Of a DNA stretch of 64,000 bases, positions 34,610-42,932 are shown piece after piece (position 1 is the stretch's first letter; each line of letters starts with the position of its first letter). Source of the DNA: Desulfovibrionales bacterium. Lineage in GTDB: Bacteria > Desulfobacterota > Desulfovibrionia > Desulfovibrionales > Desulfovibrionaceae. The stretch spans positions 110,935 through 174,934 of the forward strand of contig JASGMV010000001.1 in NCBI GenBank assembly GCA_030156255.1, in the 5' to 3' direction. The notes under the pieces are model-generated. The model made no database searches, had not been told where the DNA came from, and worked only from the letters and a program-made list of their open reading frames with translations. The position numbers and the translations under genes are program-made.

Positions 34610-34881
34610 ATGCGCCTCCTTTGCGACATTGCTGTTCAGACCATCCCGTCCGGTTCACTCGCAAACTTCACGACAGGTAATCACCTCCATTCGCTTCGGG
34701 AACCCTGCCGCCGCGGATAAAAACGGAAGCGCAAGCTTCCGAACGGACTTTGCGCCCAGTCCCCGGCGCCTGGACCATTTTTTCATCGTCAAACGCCATG
34801 CCGGCGCCTTGGCGGCTGAACTCCCTGTCATTCATAGAGGTTGCTTTGTTGAGCATACAACCATCCGGAAAACCGAATCCC

Positions 34882-35325
34882 TCACGAATGAAGCGCCCGG
34901 AGCACGCGCAGGAGCAAGCGATGAAGCGTCTCCTGCTCGTCCGGTGAAAGGGTTTCCTGGGCCTCGCGCAAAACGCTTTTTGTGATGCAGATGCTTTCGT
35001 CGCAGGCGGCCCAGGCTTTCTCCGTGAGCATGACTCGCCTGAGACGGGCGTCGTCGGGATCCCTGGCCCGCCACACCCAGCCCTGGCGCTCCAGACCGTT
35101 CAACGCGCGACTTACGCTGGACTTCTCCAAAATCAAGCCGTCCGCGAGGTCCTGCTGCGTCAGTCCGTCGCGGTCCCAGAGCATGACGAGCAACGTCCAT
35201 TGTTCGACGGTGAGCTCAAGGCCGGCGTCGGCAAAACGCTTGCCGACGCGGCTCCCCAGCAAACGGGCGACGCTCGAGGTCAAGTAGCCGAGAGAATTTT
35301 CTCGGTCACTGAAATGTGAGTCCAT
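34882..35325 (-). CDS. MarR-family transcriptional regulator
   Basis: This 147-residue winged-helix dimer has LELTVEQWTLLVMLWDRDGL, the recognition helix region TQQDLADGLILEKSSVSRAL, and the wing GWVWRARDPDDARLRRVMLTEKA typical of MarR. I start it at MDSHFSDREN (35325). No good Shine-Dalgarno is visible because an 18-bp palindrome ends only four bases upstream, so the message may be leaderless or the start may be slightly different. It lies downstream of and on the same strand as a quinone-oxidoreductase-like gene and upstream of the E1 operon, both possible targets. Autoregulation through the palindrome is inferred. Confidence 0.88.
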   Translation of the reverse strand: MDSHFSDRENSLGYLTSSVARLLGSRVGKRFADAGLELTVEQWTLLVMLWDRDGLTQQDLADGLILEKSSVSRALNGLERQGWVWRARDPDDARLRRVMLTEKAWAACDESICITKSVLREAQETLSPDEQETLHRLLLRVLRALHS

Positions 35326-35329
35326 TTTA

Positions 35330-35347
35330 ATGTTGTATATACAACAT
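35330..35347. promoter_or_regulatory. 18-bp perfect palindrome, probable MarR operator
   Basis: ATGTTGTATATACAACAT is a perfect inverted repeat. Its size and AT-rich centre match MarR operators, and it sits four bases from the start of the MarR gene, where binding would block initiation. No second copy is evident near the E1 operon or the oxidoreductase start. Confidence 0.75.
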
Positions 35348-35457
35348 AGCTCCCTGTCAAGCCGTTCGAAGCATGAAGAAAGAGCGTCCCAAATGGGCGC
35401 ACGCCGCGAAATTGGCCATTGTCCGGCAACCACAAAAAATCCGCGAGGACTCGCTCG

Positions 35458-36462
35458 CTACACGAAGAGGACCTGCTTGCCGACCATGGCGCCGCTGCGC
35501 TGCCGCAAGTGCGCCTGGCGCACGTTTTCGGCGCTCAGTTTCACGGGCGCCGCATTCAGCGTCGTGCGGATCGTCCCGTTGTCCACGAGCCCGGAGAGCT
35601 CGGCCAGAATCCGGCCTTGGCGCTCCATGTCGGCCGTGCGGAACAGGGAGCGGGCGAACATGAACTCCCAGCAGATTCTGGCGCTCTTGGGCTTGAAAAG
35701 CGTGATGTCCAGCGGTCCCGACGGGTCGTCGATGAGGCAGATCGCGCCCTGCGGCGCCAGAGCCCGGGCCATGCCCGCCCAGTGCTCCTCCATGTGCGTG
35801 GTGCAGTAGATGGCGTCCACCTGCTCCACGCCCGCCGCCTTGAGCTCCTCCGCAATATCGCTCCGGCCGATAACGACCGCCGCGCCGAGCGTGCGGCACC
35901 AATCGGCGGATTCCGGCCGCCCGGCCGTAGCGACGACGCGCAGCCCGGCCCACGCGCCGAGTTGGATGATCATGGACCCCACGCCGCCCGCGCCGCCGAT
36001 GACAAGGAGGCTGCGGCCGGCGTTGGCCCCTTTCTCCGGGGTGAAGCCGAGCCGATCGAAAAGGCCTTCCCAGGCGGTCAGGCTCGTCAGAGGCATGGCG
36101 GCGGCCTGCGTCGGGGAGAGGGTCGCAGGCGCCGGCCCGACCAGCCGTTCATCGATAAGCTGGCATGCCGCGTTGCAGCCGGGCCGCGTCATATCGCCCG
36201 CGTAGTAGACCCGCTGTCCGGGCGAGAACAAAGTCGCCTCCGGCCCGACGGCGTCCACCACGCCGCAGGCGTCCCATCCCAGGATGCGCTCCTCGCCTTT
36301 GCCCAGCCGATCGAAAATCTTCGTATCCACGGGGTTCAAGCCCACGGCCTCGATCTTCACCAAAAGATCGCGGCCCGCGGGCGCGGGGACGGCCTGCTCC
36401 GCCTCGCGGAAGGCCTCCGGGGAGTCGGGAGCCTTGCCGCCCGTTGCGATGATTGCTTTCAC
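35458..36462 (-). CDS. Zinc-type alcohol dehydrogenase-like / quinone oxidoreductase family protein
   Basis: This 334-residue MDR-superfamily oxidoreductase is of the quinone-reductase (QOR) type. It has a GroES-like N-terminal domain (KIEAVGLNPVDTKIFDRLGK, ILGWDACGVVDAVG) and a nucleotide-binding domain with LLVIGGAGGVGSMIIQLGAW and ATAGRPESADWCRTLGA. The catalytic and structural zinc ligands of true alcohol dehydrogenases are absent, consistent with a zinc-free NAD(P)H:quinone reductase. The start is a GTG with GGAGG upstream. The MarR gene and its palindrome follow, a common pairing for genes responding to quinone or electrophile stress. The pairing is inference. Confidence 0.88.
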   Translation of the reverse strand: MKAIIATGGKAPDSPEAFREAEQAVPAPAGRDLLVKIEAVGLNPVDTKIFDRLGKGEERILGWDACGVVDAVGPEATLFSPGQRVYYAGDMTRPGCNAACQLIDERLVGPAPATLSPTQAAAMPLTSLTAWEGLFDRLGFTPEKGANAGRSLLVIGGAGGVGSMIIQLGAWAGLRVVATAGRPESADWCRTLGAAVVIGRSDIAEELKAAGVEQVDAIYCTTHMEEHWAGMARALAPQGAICLIDDPSGPLDITLFKPKSARICWEFMFARSLFRTADMERQGRILAELSGLVDNGTIRTTLNAAPVKLSAENVRQAHLRQRSGAMVGKQVLFV

Positions 36463-36689
36463 GATTCGCCTCCGTACGTTTGTTCGGTTGTAGCCGCCTC
36501 GTCCGCCGAGAGCGCCCCAAAAAAAGACAAGGATTCTTTACGGCGCCGCATGGTCTTGCCGCTCTCCTCGGGCGCCGAGCTTTTCCAGGAGCCGAAGGTA
36601 AGAACGGCAAAGCCGGAAGTAAAACGGCGCCGCCGCACGAAGCCAATCAACAAACTTTCATCGCAACGGAAAAATCTCCTTTTCTTCCT

Positions 36690-37631
36690 TCAGGCCAGCG
36701 CCTTGAAGACGTAGCGCATCGCCGCGGCCAGAACGATGGCCGTCAGCATGCCCTTGATGATCCTCGCCGGGACGCGCTTCTGGAGGCGCGCGCCGAGATA
36801 CATGCCCGCCATGCCCCCCAGTCCGAACAGCAAGCCGAGCATCCAGTCCGGCGCCACCGCCATGCTCGGGTGCAGCGGCGCCAGGACCTGGAAAAAAACG
36901 ACGCCGGCGACGGACGTGATGAAGGTGCCCAGAAGCGCCGCGCCCGCCACCGTATACACCGGCAGGCCGAAGACCGTCACAAAGAACGGCGCGATGATGG
37001 AGCCGCCGCCGATGCCGTACGTCCCGCCCACCACGCCGACCACGAAACAAAGAGCAAAAATTCCAGGCGTCGAAAAATCATACCGCTCGCCGCCGAACTC
37101 GTAGCCTATCCTGGACCAGGAGCACCGCGTCACCCGGACCTTCGGCGCCCCGCCGCCCTCTCCCGCCTGCGGCTTGAAGCCTCCGGGAGATTCCGACGGC
37201 CGGTTCGGAGCCCCCGCCCTGGCGGGGCGGGGCGAGCCGCGCAGCAAATCGCGCGCCATCTTGACGCCTATGTACAAGAGGACGATCCCCGCGAACAGGC
37301 GGAAACTGTCCGCGTTCGGAAACCAGGCCACCCGCGCCACGGCCCCGAGAAACACGCCGGGCAAGGTCCCCGCCGCAACGACCGCCGCCAAGGGCCAGAC
37401 GAGTCGTCCCTCCCGAAAATATCGATACACGCCGCTCGGCGTGGCCACGACGTTGAACAGTTGATTCGTGGCGCTGACCGACGGAGAGGCGTAGCCCAGA
37501 AAGGACATCTGGAAAGGAAGCAGCAGAAAGGCCCCGGACACGCCGCCCATGGACGTGAAAAACGAAACGATGAAGGCCGCCAGGGGGGGGAGCCACAGCG
37601 GCGTCTCAACGCCGGAGATCGGAAAATACAT
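36690..37631 (-). CDS. TSUP (TauE/SafE) family permease, probable oxyanion exporter under TunR control
   Basis: This 313-residue inner-membrane protein is built from two TauE/SafE repeats separated by a long cytoplasmic linker (residues ~130-180, rich in Pro, Gly and Arg). Family motifs are FFTSMGGVSGAFLLLPFQMS and GGTYGIGGGSIIAPFFVTVF. TSUP members export sulfite, sulfonates or similar anions. In sulfate reducers TSUP genes of this type are known TunR targets and are proposed to protect against tungstate/molybdate. The divergent TunR gene and the inverted repeat across this promoter support that assignment here. AAAGGAG lies nine bases before the ATG. Confidence 0.88.
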   Translation of the reverse strand: MYFPISGVETPLWLPPLAAFIVSFFTSMGGVSGAFLLLPFQMSFLGYASPSVSATNQLFNVVATPSGVYRYFREGRLVWPLAAVVAAGTLPGVFLGAVARVAWFPNADSFRLFAGIVLLYIGVKMARDLLRGSPRPARAGAPNRPSESPGGFKPQAGEGGGAPKVRVTRCSWSRIGYEFGGERYDFSTPGIFALCFVVGVVGGTYGIGGGSIIAPFFVTVFGLPVYTVAGAALLGTFITSVAGVVFFQVLAPLHPSMAVAPDWMLGLLFGLGGMAGMYLGARLQKRVPARIIKGMLTAIVLAAAMRYVFKALA

Positions 37632-37658
37632 GGCCGCGCTCCTTTTCTTTGAACTTCT

Positions 37659-37690
37659 ATTGACACGATTTTTAGACTTATCGTGTCTAT
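37659..37690. promoter_or_regulatory. TunR operator-like inverted repeat between the permease and TunR genes
   Basis: ATTGACACGAT (37659-37669) and ATCGTGTCTAT (37680-37690) form 11-bp arms with one mismatch around a 10-base spacer, about 30 bp in all, the size reported for TunR-family sites. It covers the likely -10/-35 region of the permease promoter (minus strand TTGACA at 37691-37696, TAAAAA 16 bases on), consistent with repression. It lies just upstream of the tunR promoter. Confidence 0.8.
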
Positions 37691-37713
37691 TGTCAAGATG
37701 AAATCGCCAAATC

Positions 37714-37742
37714 TTGGCAGACGGCGCGTAACGCCGTATAGT
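37714..37742 (+). promoter_or_regulatory. Sigma70-type promoter of the tunR gene
   Basis: TTGGCA (37714-37719) and TATAGT (37737-37742) are separated by 17 bases, each matching consensus at five of six positions. Transcription would start near 37749, followed by the ribosome binding site AAGAAGGGGGAG and the GTG at 37773. This is why I reject the earlier in-frame starts at 37683 and 37698. Confidence 0.7.
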
Positions 37743-37772
37743 ATCTGGGATAGTTCAAGAAGGGGGAGCGGG

Positions 37773-38846
37773 GTGGAGGATTTACTGGAGCAACTGGCTC
37801 AGGCTTGGGAGCGCAGAAGCGAGGCGGGATCGCGAATCTTCACGGTTCCTGCGGAAGTTCGCTACTTGGACACGGAGCAACTGGCCGACCTGGAGAAGGC
37901 GTTGCGGGATTGGGCGCACGCCGCCAAACGCCGGGACGTGCGGCTTTCACGGCGCAAAATTCTGTTGCTGTTTCTCTTGATACGCCACACCGGAGCCCGG
38001 TTGGGCGAAATCTGCGCTTGCAACCCGCAGGAAGACTATGGCAAGGACGACCGCTCGCTGGCCGTCGGCCAGGGAGCGGCCCGCCGCCGGGTTCCGCTGC
38101 CCGCGCCCCTCGCCGACGAATTGCTTCAGGCCGTGGGGGACGGCCTCCTGGATGCTTCCGACGGCTCCCCCTTGTGCGTGGACCCCGGCCACCTGCGCCG
38201 TAAGCTCTACGAGCAGGCCGACCGATGCGGCCTGCCCAGAGATCTGGTCAGCCCTTCCATCATCCGCCGCTCCCGCGGCATCGAACTGCTGCGGCAAAAC
38301 GTTCCCTTGCCCGTGGTGCAGCGGTTGCTCGGCCATTCCACGCCCAATCTGGCCGGCGACTACCTCGATTTCAGCGACGAGGACATGGACAAGACCCTGC
38401 GCCGGGTGGTGGATCGGGAAAGCAGCAGAACCAGCGCCAGAAACTGTTTTTTCGGACGCATAACGAATATCGAGCGGGGCGACATCCAGTCCGCGGTGCG
38501 GCTGTTGTCCGTGGGCGGGCACGAGCTCACGGCGATCATCACCAACGGAAGCCTCGAACGCCTGAATTTCCGGGTCGGCAGTTTCGCCACGGCCGCGGTC
38601 AAGGCCACATGGGTCACGGTGTCCAAGACGGACGATCTGGCGAACAGCGCGGTCAACAGGTTCCCCGGAGTGATCGAACGCATCACCAGAGGCCGTCTGA
38701 CCACCGAAGTGCTCGTCCATTTGAGCGACGGCGTCGAGGTCTGCTCCATCATCACCGAGGGAAGCAGGTCGGCGTTGGACCTTGCCGAGGGCCTGAACGT
38801 CTGGGTGACGTTCAACGCCTTCGAGGTGATCCTCAACGCCGAGTGA
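37773..38846 (+). CDS. tunR: TunR-type tungstate/molybdate-responsive regulator (XerC/D-like domain plus two TOBE domains)
   Basis: This 357-residue protein has an N-terminal tyrosine-recombinase fold (LLFLLIRHTGARLGEICACN; SIIRRSRGIELLRQNVPLPV; LLGHSTPNLAGDYLDF) and a C-terminal pair of TOBE/Mop domains from about residue 220 (FFGRITNIERGDIQSAVRLL; FPGVIERITRGRLTTEVLVH) that bind molybdate or tungstate in ModE. This architecture defines the TunR family of sulfate reducers, in which the recombinase fold serves as a DNA-binding domain. Here the first Arg, second Arg, GH His and the Tyr position are retained, but the His of the HxxR box is Ser. The GTG start has a strong Shine-Dalgarno. It is divergent from the permease it probably represses. 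Confidence 0.88.
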   Translation: MEDLLEQLAQAWERRSEAGSRIFTVPAEVRYLDTEQLADLEKALRDWAHAAKRRDVRLSRRKILLLFLLIRHTGARLGEICACNPQEDYGKDDRSLAVGQGAARRRVPLPAPLADELLQAVGDGLLDASDGSPLCVDPGHLRRKLYEQADRCGLPRDLVSPSIIRRSRGIELLRQNVPLPVVQRLLGHSTPNLAGDYLDFSDEDMDKTLRRVVDRESSRTSARNCFFGRITNIERGDIQSAVRLLSVGGHELTAIITNGSLERLNFRVGSFATAAVKATWVTVSKTDDLANSAVNRFPGVIERITRGRLTTEVLVHLSDGVEVCSIITEGSRSALDLAEGLNVWVTFNAFEVILNAE

Positions 38847-38873
38847 GGCCGTGAAGCGGCGCTGTCGTCGCGG

Positions 38874-39830
38874 CTACGAGCTTCCGATGGCGATGCCGGT
38901 CAGGAAGACGAGAACCCCGCCGAGAACCACCTGCAACGCCGCCGAGACCATGGGCGTGTCCATATATTTGGACCGAATCCAGGTAATGGCGGCCAGCTCC
39001 AGGACCACGACCACCAGCGCGGCCATGATGGCCATATGGTAGTTTCCGATCAGGAAGGGCAAGGTGTGGCCGATGCCGCCCAAGGTGGTCATGACGCCGC
39101 AGACGCCGCCCCGAATCCACGGATGGCCGCGTCCCGTCAAGCTGCCGTCGTCGGACAGGGCTTCGGCGAACCCCATGCTGATGCCGGCGCCCAAGGAGGC
39201 CGCGAGGCCGACCAGAAAAGCCTGCCAGCTGTCCTGGGTCGCGGCGGCCGCGGCGAACACCGGCGCCAGGGTGGAGACGCTGCCGTCCATAAGCCCAGCC
39301 AGTCCCGGCTGCACGATCTGCAAGGCGTAGAGGCGCCGCTCGGCCGAGGCCTCGCTCTCCAGCGCAGCCTCGCCCAGATGGACGTTGGCCAGATGCTCGG
39401 CATTGTGTTCGTGCGCGCGCTCGGCCAAGGCCAAGTCGTCCAGCAGGCGGCGAACGTCGACGTCCCCGGCTCTGGCCGCCGCCTTTTCATAGAAGATCTT
39501 GGTCTCTTTCTCCATGGCGGACGCGAACTTCCGCACCTTGTCGATCCCCAGCGGCCGCACCAGCCAGACGGGTTTGCGCTGCACGAATCCCCTGACGTCC
39601 TGACGGCGAATCAGAGGGATGTGGTCGCCGAATTTGTGTTTGAAGAGTTCGGTCAAACGCCTGCGGTGCTCCGACTCCTCGGCGCCCATTCCGTCCAGGA
39701 CGGCGGCGGTGTCGGGAAAGGTCTCGCGCAATCCGGCGGCGAAGTCGGCGTAGACGCGCTCGTCCTCTTCCTCCAAGGTGATGGCGAGAGCCAGAACTTC
39801 CTCTTCCGTGAGTTCCGAAAATTTTTTCAT
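38874..39830 (-). CDS. MbfA-type iron exporter (ferritin-like domain fused to VIT1 membrane domain)
   Basis: This 318-residue protein combines an N-terminal ferritin-like di-iron domain (residues ~1-165: ITLEEEDERVYADF, MGAEESEHRRRL, AMEKETKIFYEKAA, LAERAHEHNAEHL) with a C-terminal VIT1/CCC1 transporter domain of five helices (PGLAGLMDGSVSTLAPVFAA, GLAASLGAGISMGFAEALSD). This is the layout of MbfA, which exports iron under iron or peroxide stress. All expected Glu/His ligands are visible. There is no strong ribosome binding site before the ATG and no Fur or Irr-like site that I can recognise. It converges on tunR. Confidence 0.9.
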   Translation of the reverse strand: MKKFSELTEEEVLALAITLEEEDERVYADFAAGLRETFPDTAAVLDGMGAEESEHRRRLTELFKHKFGDHIPLIRRQDVRGFVQRKPVWLVRPLGIDKVRKFASAMEKETKIFYEKAAARAGDVDVRRLLDDLALAERAHEHNAEHLANVHLGEAALESEASAERRLYALQIVQPGLAGLMDGSVSTLAPVFAAAAATQDSWQAFLVGLAASLGAGISMGFAEALSDDGSLTGRGHPWIRGGVCGVMTTLGGIGHTLPFLIGNYHMAIMAALVVVVLELAAITWIRSKYMDTPMVSAALQVVLGGVLVFLTGIAIGSS

Positions 39831-39936
39831 CGCTGATACAAAGGGTAAAGGTTAAAGGCTCCGCGCCCCCGCAACGGGACTCGGGCGGAGCCGCCCGTTA
39901 GGATAGTCTTTTTCGGCTGCAAGACAACTCCGTTGT

Positions 39937-41430
39937 TCACGCGCCGTTCAGCACGGCGGCGACCCTCGCCGCATAGGTGTGCCGCGCGCGGATTTCCTCT
40001 CCCCAGGCGCGGATCAAATCCGTGCGCAAAAGCGGTTCGGCCATGACGCGGTCGAACAGCGCGGGGATGCGCTCGGCGCGGTGGAACCGCACCTCCCGGA
40101 CCAGATCTTCGGGAAAGATGGACAGTCCCGGCGTATCGTCCGTGAGAATCAGGCCTCCTGCGGCCGGGGCGTCGAAATGGCGGTTGGTCAGCCCCCAGGG
40201 GAGCAGCAAGCTGGTGACGTTGAGCACGGCTCCGGCCGCGGCGTAGATGGACGGCAGCTCCGTATGGTAGTCCACGGCCCCGCGCAGGTCGGCCTGGTTG
40301 GCCAGAACGTCCCGCCAGCCCTCGTCGCCGAACACGGTTAGCGGGACATGCGAGGCGTGCTCCAAACAGGTGGATCGCCAAGCCAGGTTGGCCTCCTCCG
40401 CGCTGAAGCCGACCTGCCGGACCTGAGCGCCCGGCCACAACCGCGCAACCCCCAACCGTTCGCGCCACCAGGCGAAGTCCGGCCGCAACCCGTCCACCAG
40501 CAAGGTTCTGGCTTCGGTCCACGCCGTCGGATCGAGCTTGCAGCCGGCGAAGAATCGCCGCTTGCCCGGAAAGCGCGAACGGCCTGCAAAAACCAGCCGG
40601 TCGGCGTAGTACTCCTGCCCGGCGTGGGGGCTGGCCCCGAACATGGACCCGCTGGCGGCCAGCGGCAGGTGGGCGACACGGCGAACGCCGTCCCGCTTGA
40701 GCGGCTCCAAAAACCAGTGGTCCGTGACGAAAAACTCCACCTCCCGCCAACAATGGGAGCGCATGGAGCTGATGAGATGATAGGGATTGTCCACGCACCA
40801 GACCGCCGTGCGGACTTCGGCTCGCCGCAACAGTTGGATGGACTCGCCCAAGGGGTCGAAGCCCTGCAAGTTCACGCTGAAAAAGAGCTTGGGCCGACCT
40901 TGCCGCAGCATTTCGGCGAGTTCGGAGGGGGTGGTCTCGTCGGGCAAAACGCGCACGTGAAGCCCCGCCGCCTCAAAGGCGTGCAACAAATCCAGATGCA
41001 GCAGATCCCTCTCCGACCCCGGCAGCCACACTTCGTCGGCCGCAGCCGCGGGTCCGGGAGCGAGAGAGAGCCTGCAGTCGGCCATGACCGAACCCCAGAA
41101 CGACGGGAACAGGCGCATGTTGCGGCTGTAGACCAGCACCCTGCCCGCCCTGCGATAATATTCCGCAGTCCTGTCCGGAGCCAGGCGCTCCCAATGGGCC
41201 GGCGCAGCGTCGGCCCAGCCCGGAGGCGTCTGGGACTCGAAATCGGGGCATTCCACCCACCACACCCGTCCGGCGTCCGCGAGAACGGACGCGAGCTCCC
41301 CCGGATCGGGGCCCAGGCCCAGGACCAGACAGTCGGGCCCGTTCCCGGAGTCCTCGAAGGCGCCGGGGCCGGAGGGCAGGGACGCCCAACGCCCCAACTC
41401 GTCGCGCACACGAACTCTTTCCGGCCTCAA
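39937..41430 (-). CDS. CgeB-like GT-B glycosyltransferase (DUF3880-type)
   Basis: This 497-residue cytosolic protein resembles spore-maturation CgeB/DUF3880 glycosyltransferases. The N-terminal Rossmann-like half includes KLFFSVNLQGFDPLGESIQL and AVWCVDNPYHLISSMR. The C-terminal half includes LVFAGRSRFPGKRRFFAG and the donor-binding region AAGAVLNVTSLLLPWGLTNR with HFDAPAAGGLILTDD. Members often glycosylate flagellin or surface glycans. It starts with a TTG preceded by GGGAG, and a GC-rich inverted repeat (GGCTCCGC at 39857-39864, GCGGAGCC at 39885-39892) follows its stop. The acceptor cannot be deduced. Confidence 0.8.
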   Translation of the reverse strand: MRPERVRVRDELGRWASLPSGPGAFEDSGNGPDCLVLGLGPDPGELASVLADAGRVWWVECPDFESQTPPGWADAAPAHWERLAPDRTAEYYRRAGRVLVYSRNMRLFPSFWGSVMADCRLSLAPGPAAAADEVWLPGSERDLLHLDLLHAFEAAGLHVRVLPDETTPSELAEMLRQGRPKLFFSVNLQGFDPLGESIQLLRRAEVRTAVWCVDNPYHLISSMRSHCWREVEFFVTDHWFLEPLKRDGVRRVAHLPLAASGSMFGASPHAGQEYYADRLVFAGRSRFPGKRRFFAGCKLDPTAWTEARTLLVDGLRPDFAWWRERLGVARLWPGAQVRQVGFSAEEANLAWRSTCLEHASHVPLTVFGDEGWRDVLANQADLRGAVDYHTELPSIYAAAGAVLNVTSLLLPWGLTNRHFDAPAAGGLILTDDTPGLSIFPEDLVREVRFHRAERIPALFDRVMAEPLLRTDLIRAWGEEIRARHTYAARVAAVLNGA

Positions 41431-41558
41431 ACCGCACTCCCGAACCGCGTTGCGTGCTTGGCAACCGTCAGCATTTGATTTAGTATATTTTGTTCAGAAA
41501 GGGGACGGGGTATGCGACCGCCCGCCCCTGTTGCTTCAATGCGCGAACCGCAAACTCC

Positions 41559-42158
41559 ATGAAGAAATACCGCGACCATTACTTCAAGAAGGCCAAGGAG
41601 GAGAACTACCCGGCCCGCTCGGTCTATAAGCTGCAGGAACTCAATCAACGTTTTCACATCCTGTCGCCGGGCCAGCGCGTCTTGGATTTGGGCGCGGCCC
41701 CGGGCTCGTGGACCCTTTTCACGGCCAAAAAAATCGGGCCGGAGGGCCTTGTCCTGGCCGTGGACCTCCAAAGCGCCGGAGCCTCTTTTCCGGAAAACGT
41801 GGTCTACCTCCAGGCGGACGTGCTCGAAGAAGGCGGCGAACTGCAGCAGGCGCTGGAGGAGCACGGCCCCTTCGACCTCGTCCTCAGTGATATGGCCCCC
41901 AAGACCACCGGGGTCAAGTTCACGGATCAGGCCAGATCCCTGGAGCTTTGCGAAATGGCCCGGGACATCGCCGTAAGCCGCCTGACGCTCGGGGGAGCGC
42001 TGGTGGTGAAAATCTTCGAAGGGCCGGACGTGAAGGCCTTCATGGACGGACTGCGGGACCATTTCTTCAAAGTACGGGCCTTCAAACCAAAAAGTTCGCG
42101 CAGCGAAAGCAAAGAAACGTTTCTATTGGCTCAAGGACTCAAAGATCAGACAACGTAA
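41559..42158 (+). CDS. rlmE: 23S rRNA 2'-O-methyltransferase RlmE (FtsJ)
   Basis: This 199-residue FtsJ-family enzyme uses SAM to methylate the 2'-OH of U2552 (E. coli numbering) in 23S rRNA during late 50S assembly. The N-terminal [16 protein letters not shown] motif [14 protein letters not shown], catalytic [18 protein letters not shown] and [11 protein letters not shown] supply the K-D-K-E tetrad. The length is close to the 209 residues of E. coli RlmE. An upstream in-frame TTG (41490) is rejected because family similarity begins at [11 protein letters not shown]. It begins a plus-strand housekeeping run ending with ruvB. Confidence 0.93.
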   Translation: MKKYRDHYFKKAKEENYPARSVYKLQELNQRFHILSPGQRVLDLGAAPGSWTLFTAKKIGPEGLVLAVDLQSAGASFPENVVYLQADVLEEGGELQQALEEHGPFDLVLSDMAPKTTGVKFTDQARSLELCEMARDIAVSRLTLGGALVVKIFEGPDVKAFMDGLRDHFFKVRAFKPKSSRSESKETFLLAQGLKDQTT

Positions 42159-42185
42159 GAGCTGCTGATCCCAAGGAGGATCAAC

Positions 42186-42929
42186 ATGTCCGGACACAGC
42201 AAATGGGCGACCATCAAGCGCAAAAAAGGCGCCACGGACGCCAAGCGCGGAAAAACTTTCACGAAAATGGCCAAGGCCATCATCATTGCGGCCCAGACCG
42301 GGGGCGGAGACCCTGCGTCGAACGCCACATTGCGCCTAGCCATTTCCAAAGCCAAAGCCGTGAACCTGCCCAACGACAAAATCGACTCGGCGATCAAGAA
42401 AGGGACGGGGGAAATCGAAGGCGGAACCATCCAGGAGGTCCTGTACGAGGGCTACGGCCCCGGCGGCGTGGCCATCCTGGTGGAGGCGGCCACGGACAAT
42501 CGCAACAGAACCGTCTCCGAAGTGCGCCACGCCTTGAGCAAAAGCGGCGGAAGCATGGGCGAGGCGGGTTGCGTAGCCTGGATGTTCGGCACCATCGGCG
42601 TACTCTCCTTCAACAAGGAAAAATACACCGAGGACCAACTCCTGGAAGTGGGCCTGGAGGCCGGAGTGGACGACATCCGCGACGAGGACGACGTCCTCGA
42701 GGTGGTCGTTGCGCCCCAGGACTTCCAAACCGCGCAGGCGGCCTACGACGAAGCCGGATTGGAGTACGAAAGCGCGGAGATTACCCGGCGGGCCCAGAAC
42801 CTCGTCCCCGTGGAAGCCAACATCGGGCAACGGATCCTGGACCTCGTGGACAAACTCGAAGACAACGACGACGTGCAGCAGGTGTACGTCAACGCGGACT
42901 TCCCCGACGAACTCCTCGACGGAGAGTAA
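42186..42929 (+). CDS. yebC: YebC/PmpR (TACO1) family protein
   Basis: This 247-residue protein of the YebC/TACO1 family begins MSGHSKWATIKRKKGATDAK and has the three-domain layout with EGYGPGGVAILVEAATDNRN. Family members bind DNA as regulators or act on the ribosome to relieve stalling, including at proline runs. Its position directly before ruvC is a widespread arrangement. AAGGAGG is about seven bases before the ATG. It is four bases from the ruvC start, so translation is probably coupled. Confidence 0.95.
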   Translation: MSGHSKWATIKRKKGATDAKRGKTFTKMAKAIIIAAQTGGGDPASNATLRLAISKAKAVNLPNDKIDSAIKKGTGEIEGGTIQEVLYEGYGPGGVAILVEAATDNRNRTVSEVRHALSKSGGSMGEAGCVAWMFGTIGVLSFNKEKYTEDQLLEVGLEAGVDDIRDEDDVLEVVVAPQDFQTAQAAYDEAGLEYESAEITRRAQNLVPVEANIGQRILDLVDKLEDNDDVQQVYVNADFPDELLDGE

Positions 42930-42932
42930 CAC

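Noticed and set aside
30085-37631. Aminotransferase plus TauE/SafE permease suggested a taurine degradation island.
   Set aside because: No sulfoacetaldehyde- or isethionate-processing gene is present, the genes are in separate transcripts and the permease is better explained as a TunR target.
37683-37700. Earlier in-frame starts (GTG 37683, ATG 37698) for the TunR gene.
   Set aside because: The first lies inside the inverted repeat, and the likely tunR promoter (37714-37742) is downstream of both. GTG 37773 has a strong Shine-Dalgarno.
37773-38420. XerC/D-like integrase suggesting a mobile element.
   Set aside because: The double TOBE domain and divergent TSUP gene identify a TunR regulator. 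No attachment sites, second recombinase or cargo genes are present.
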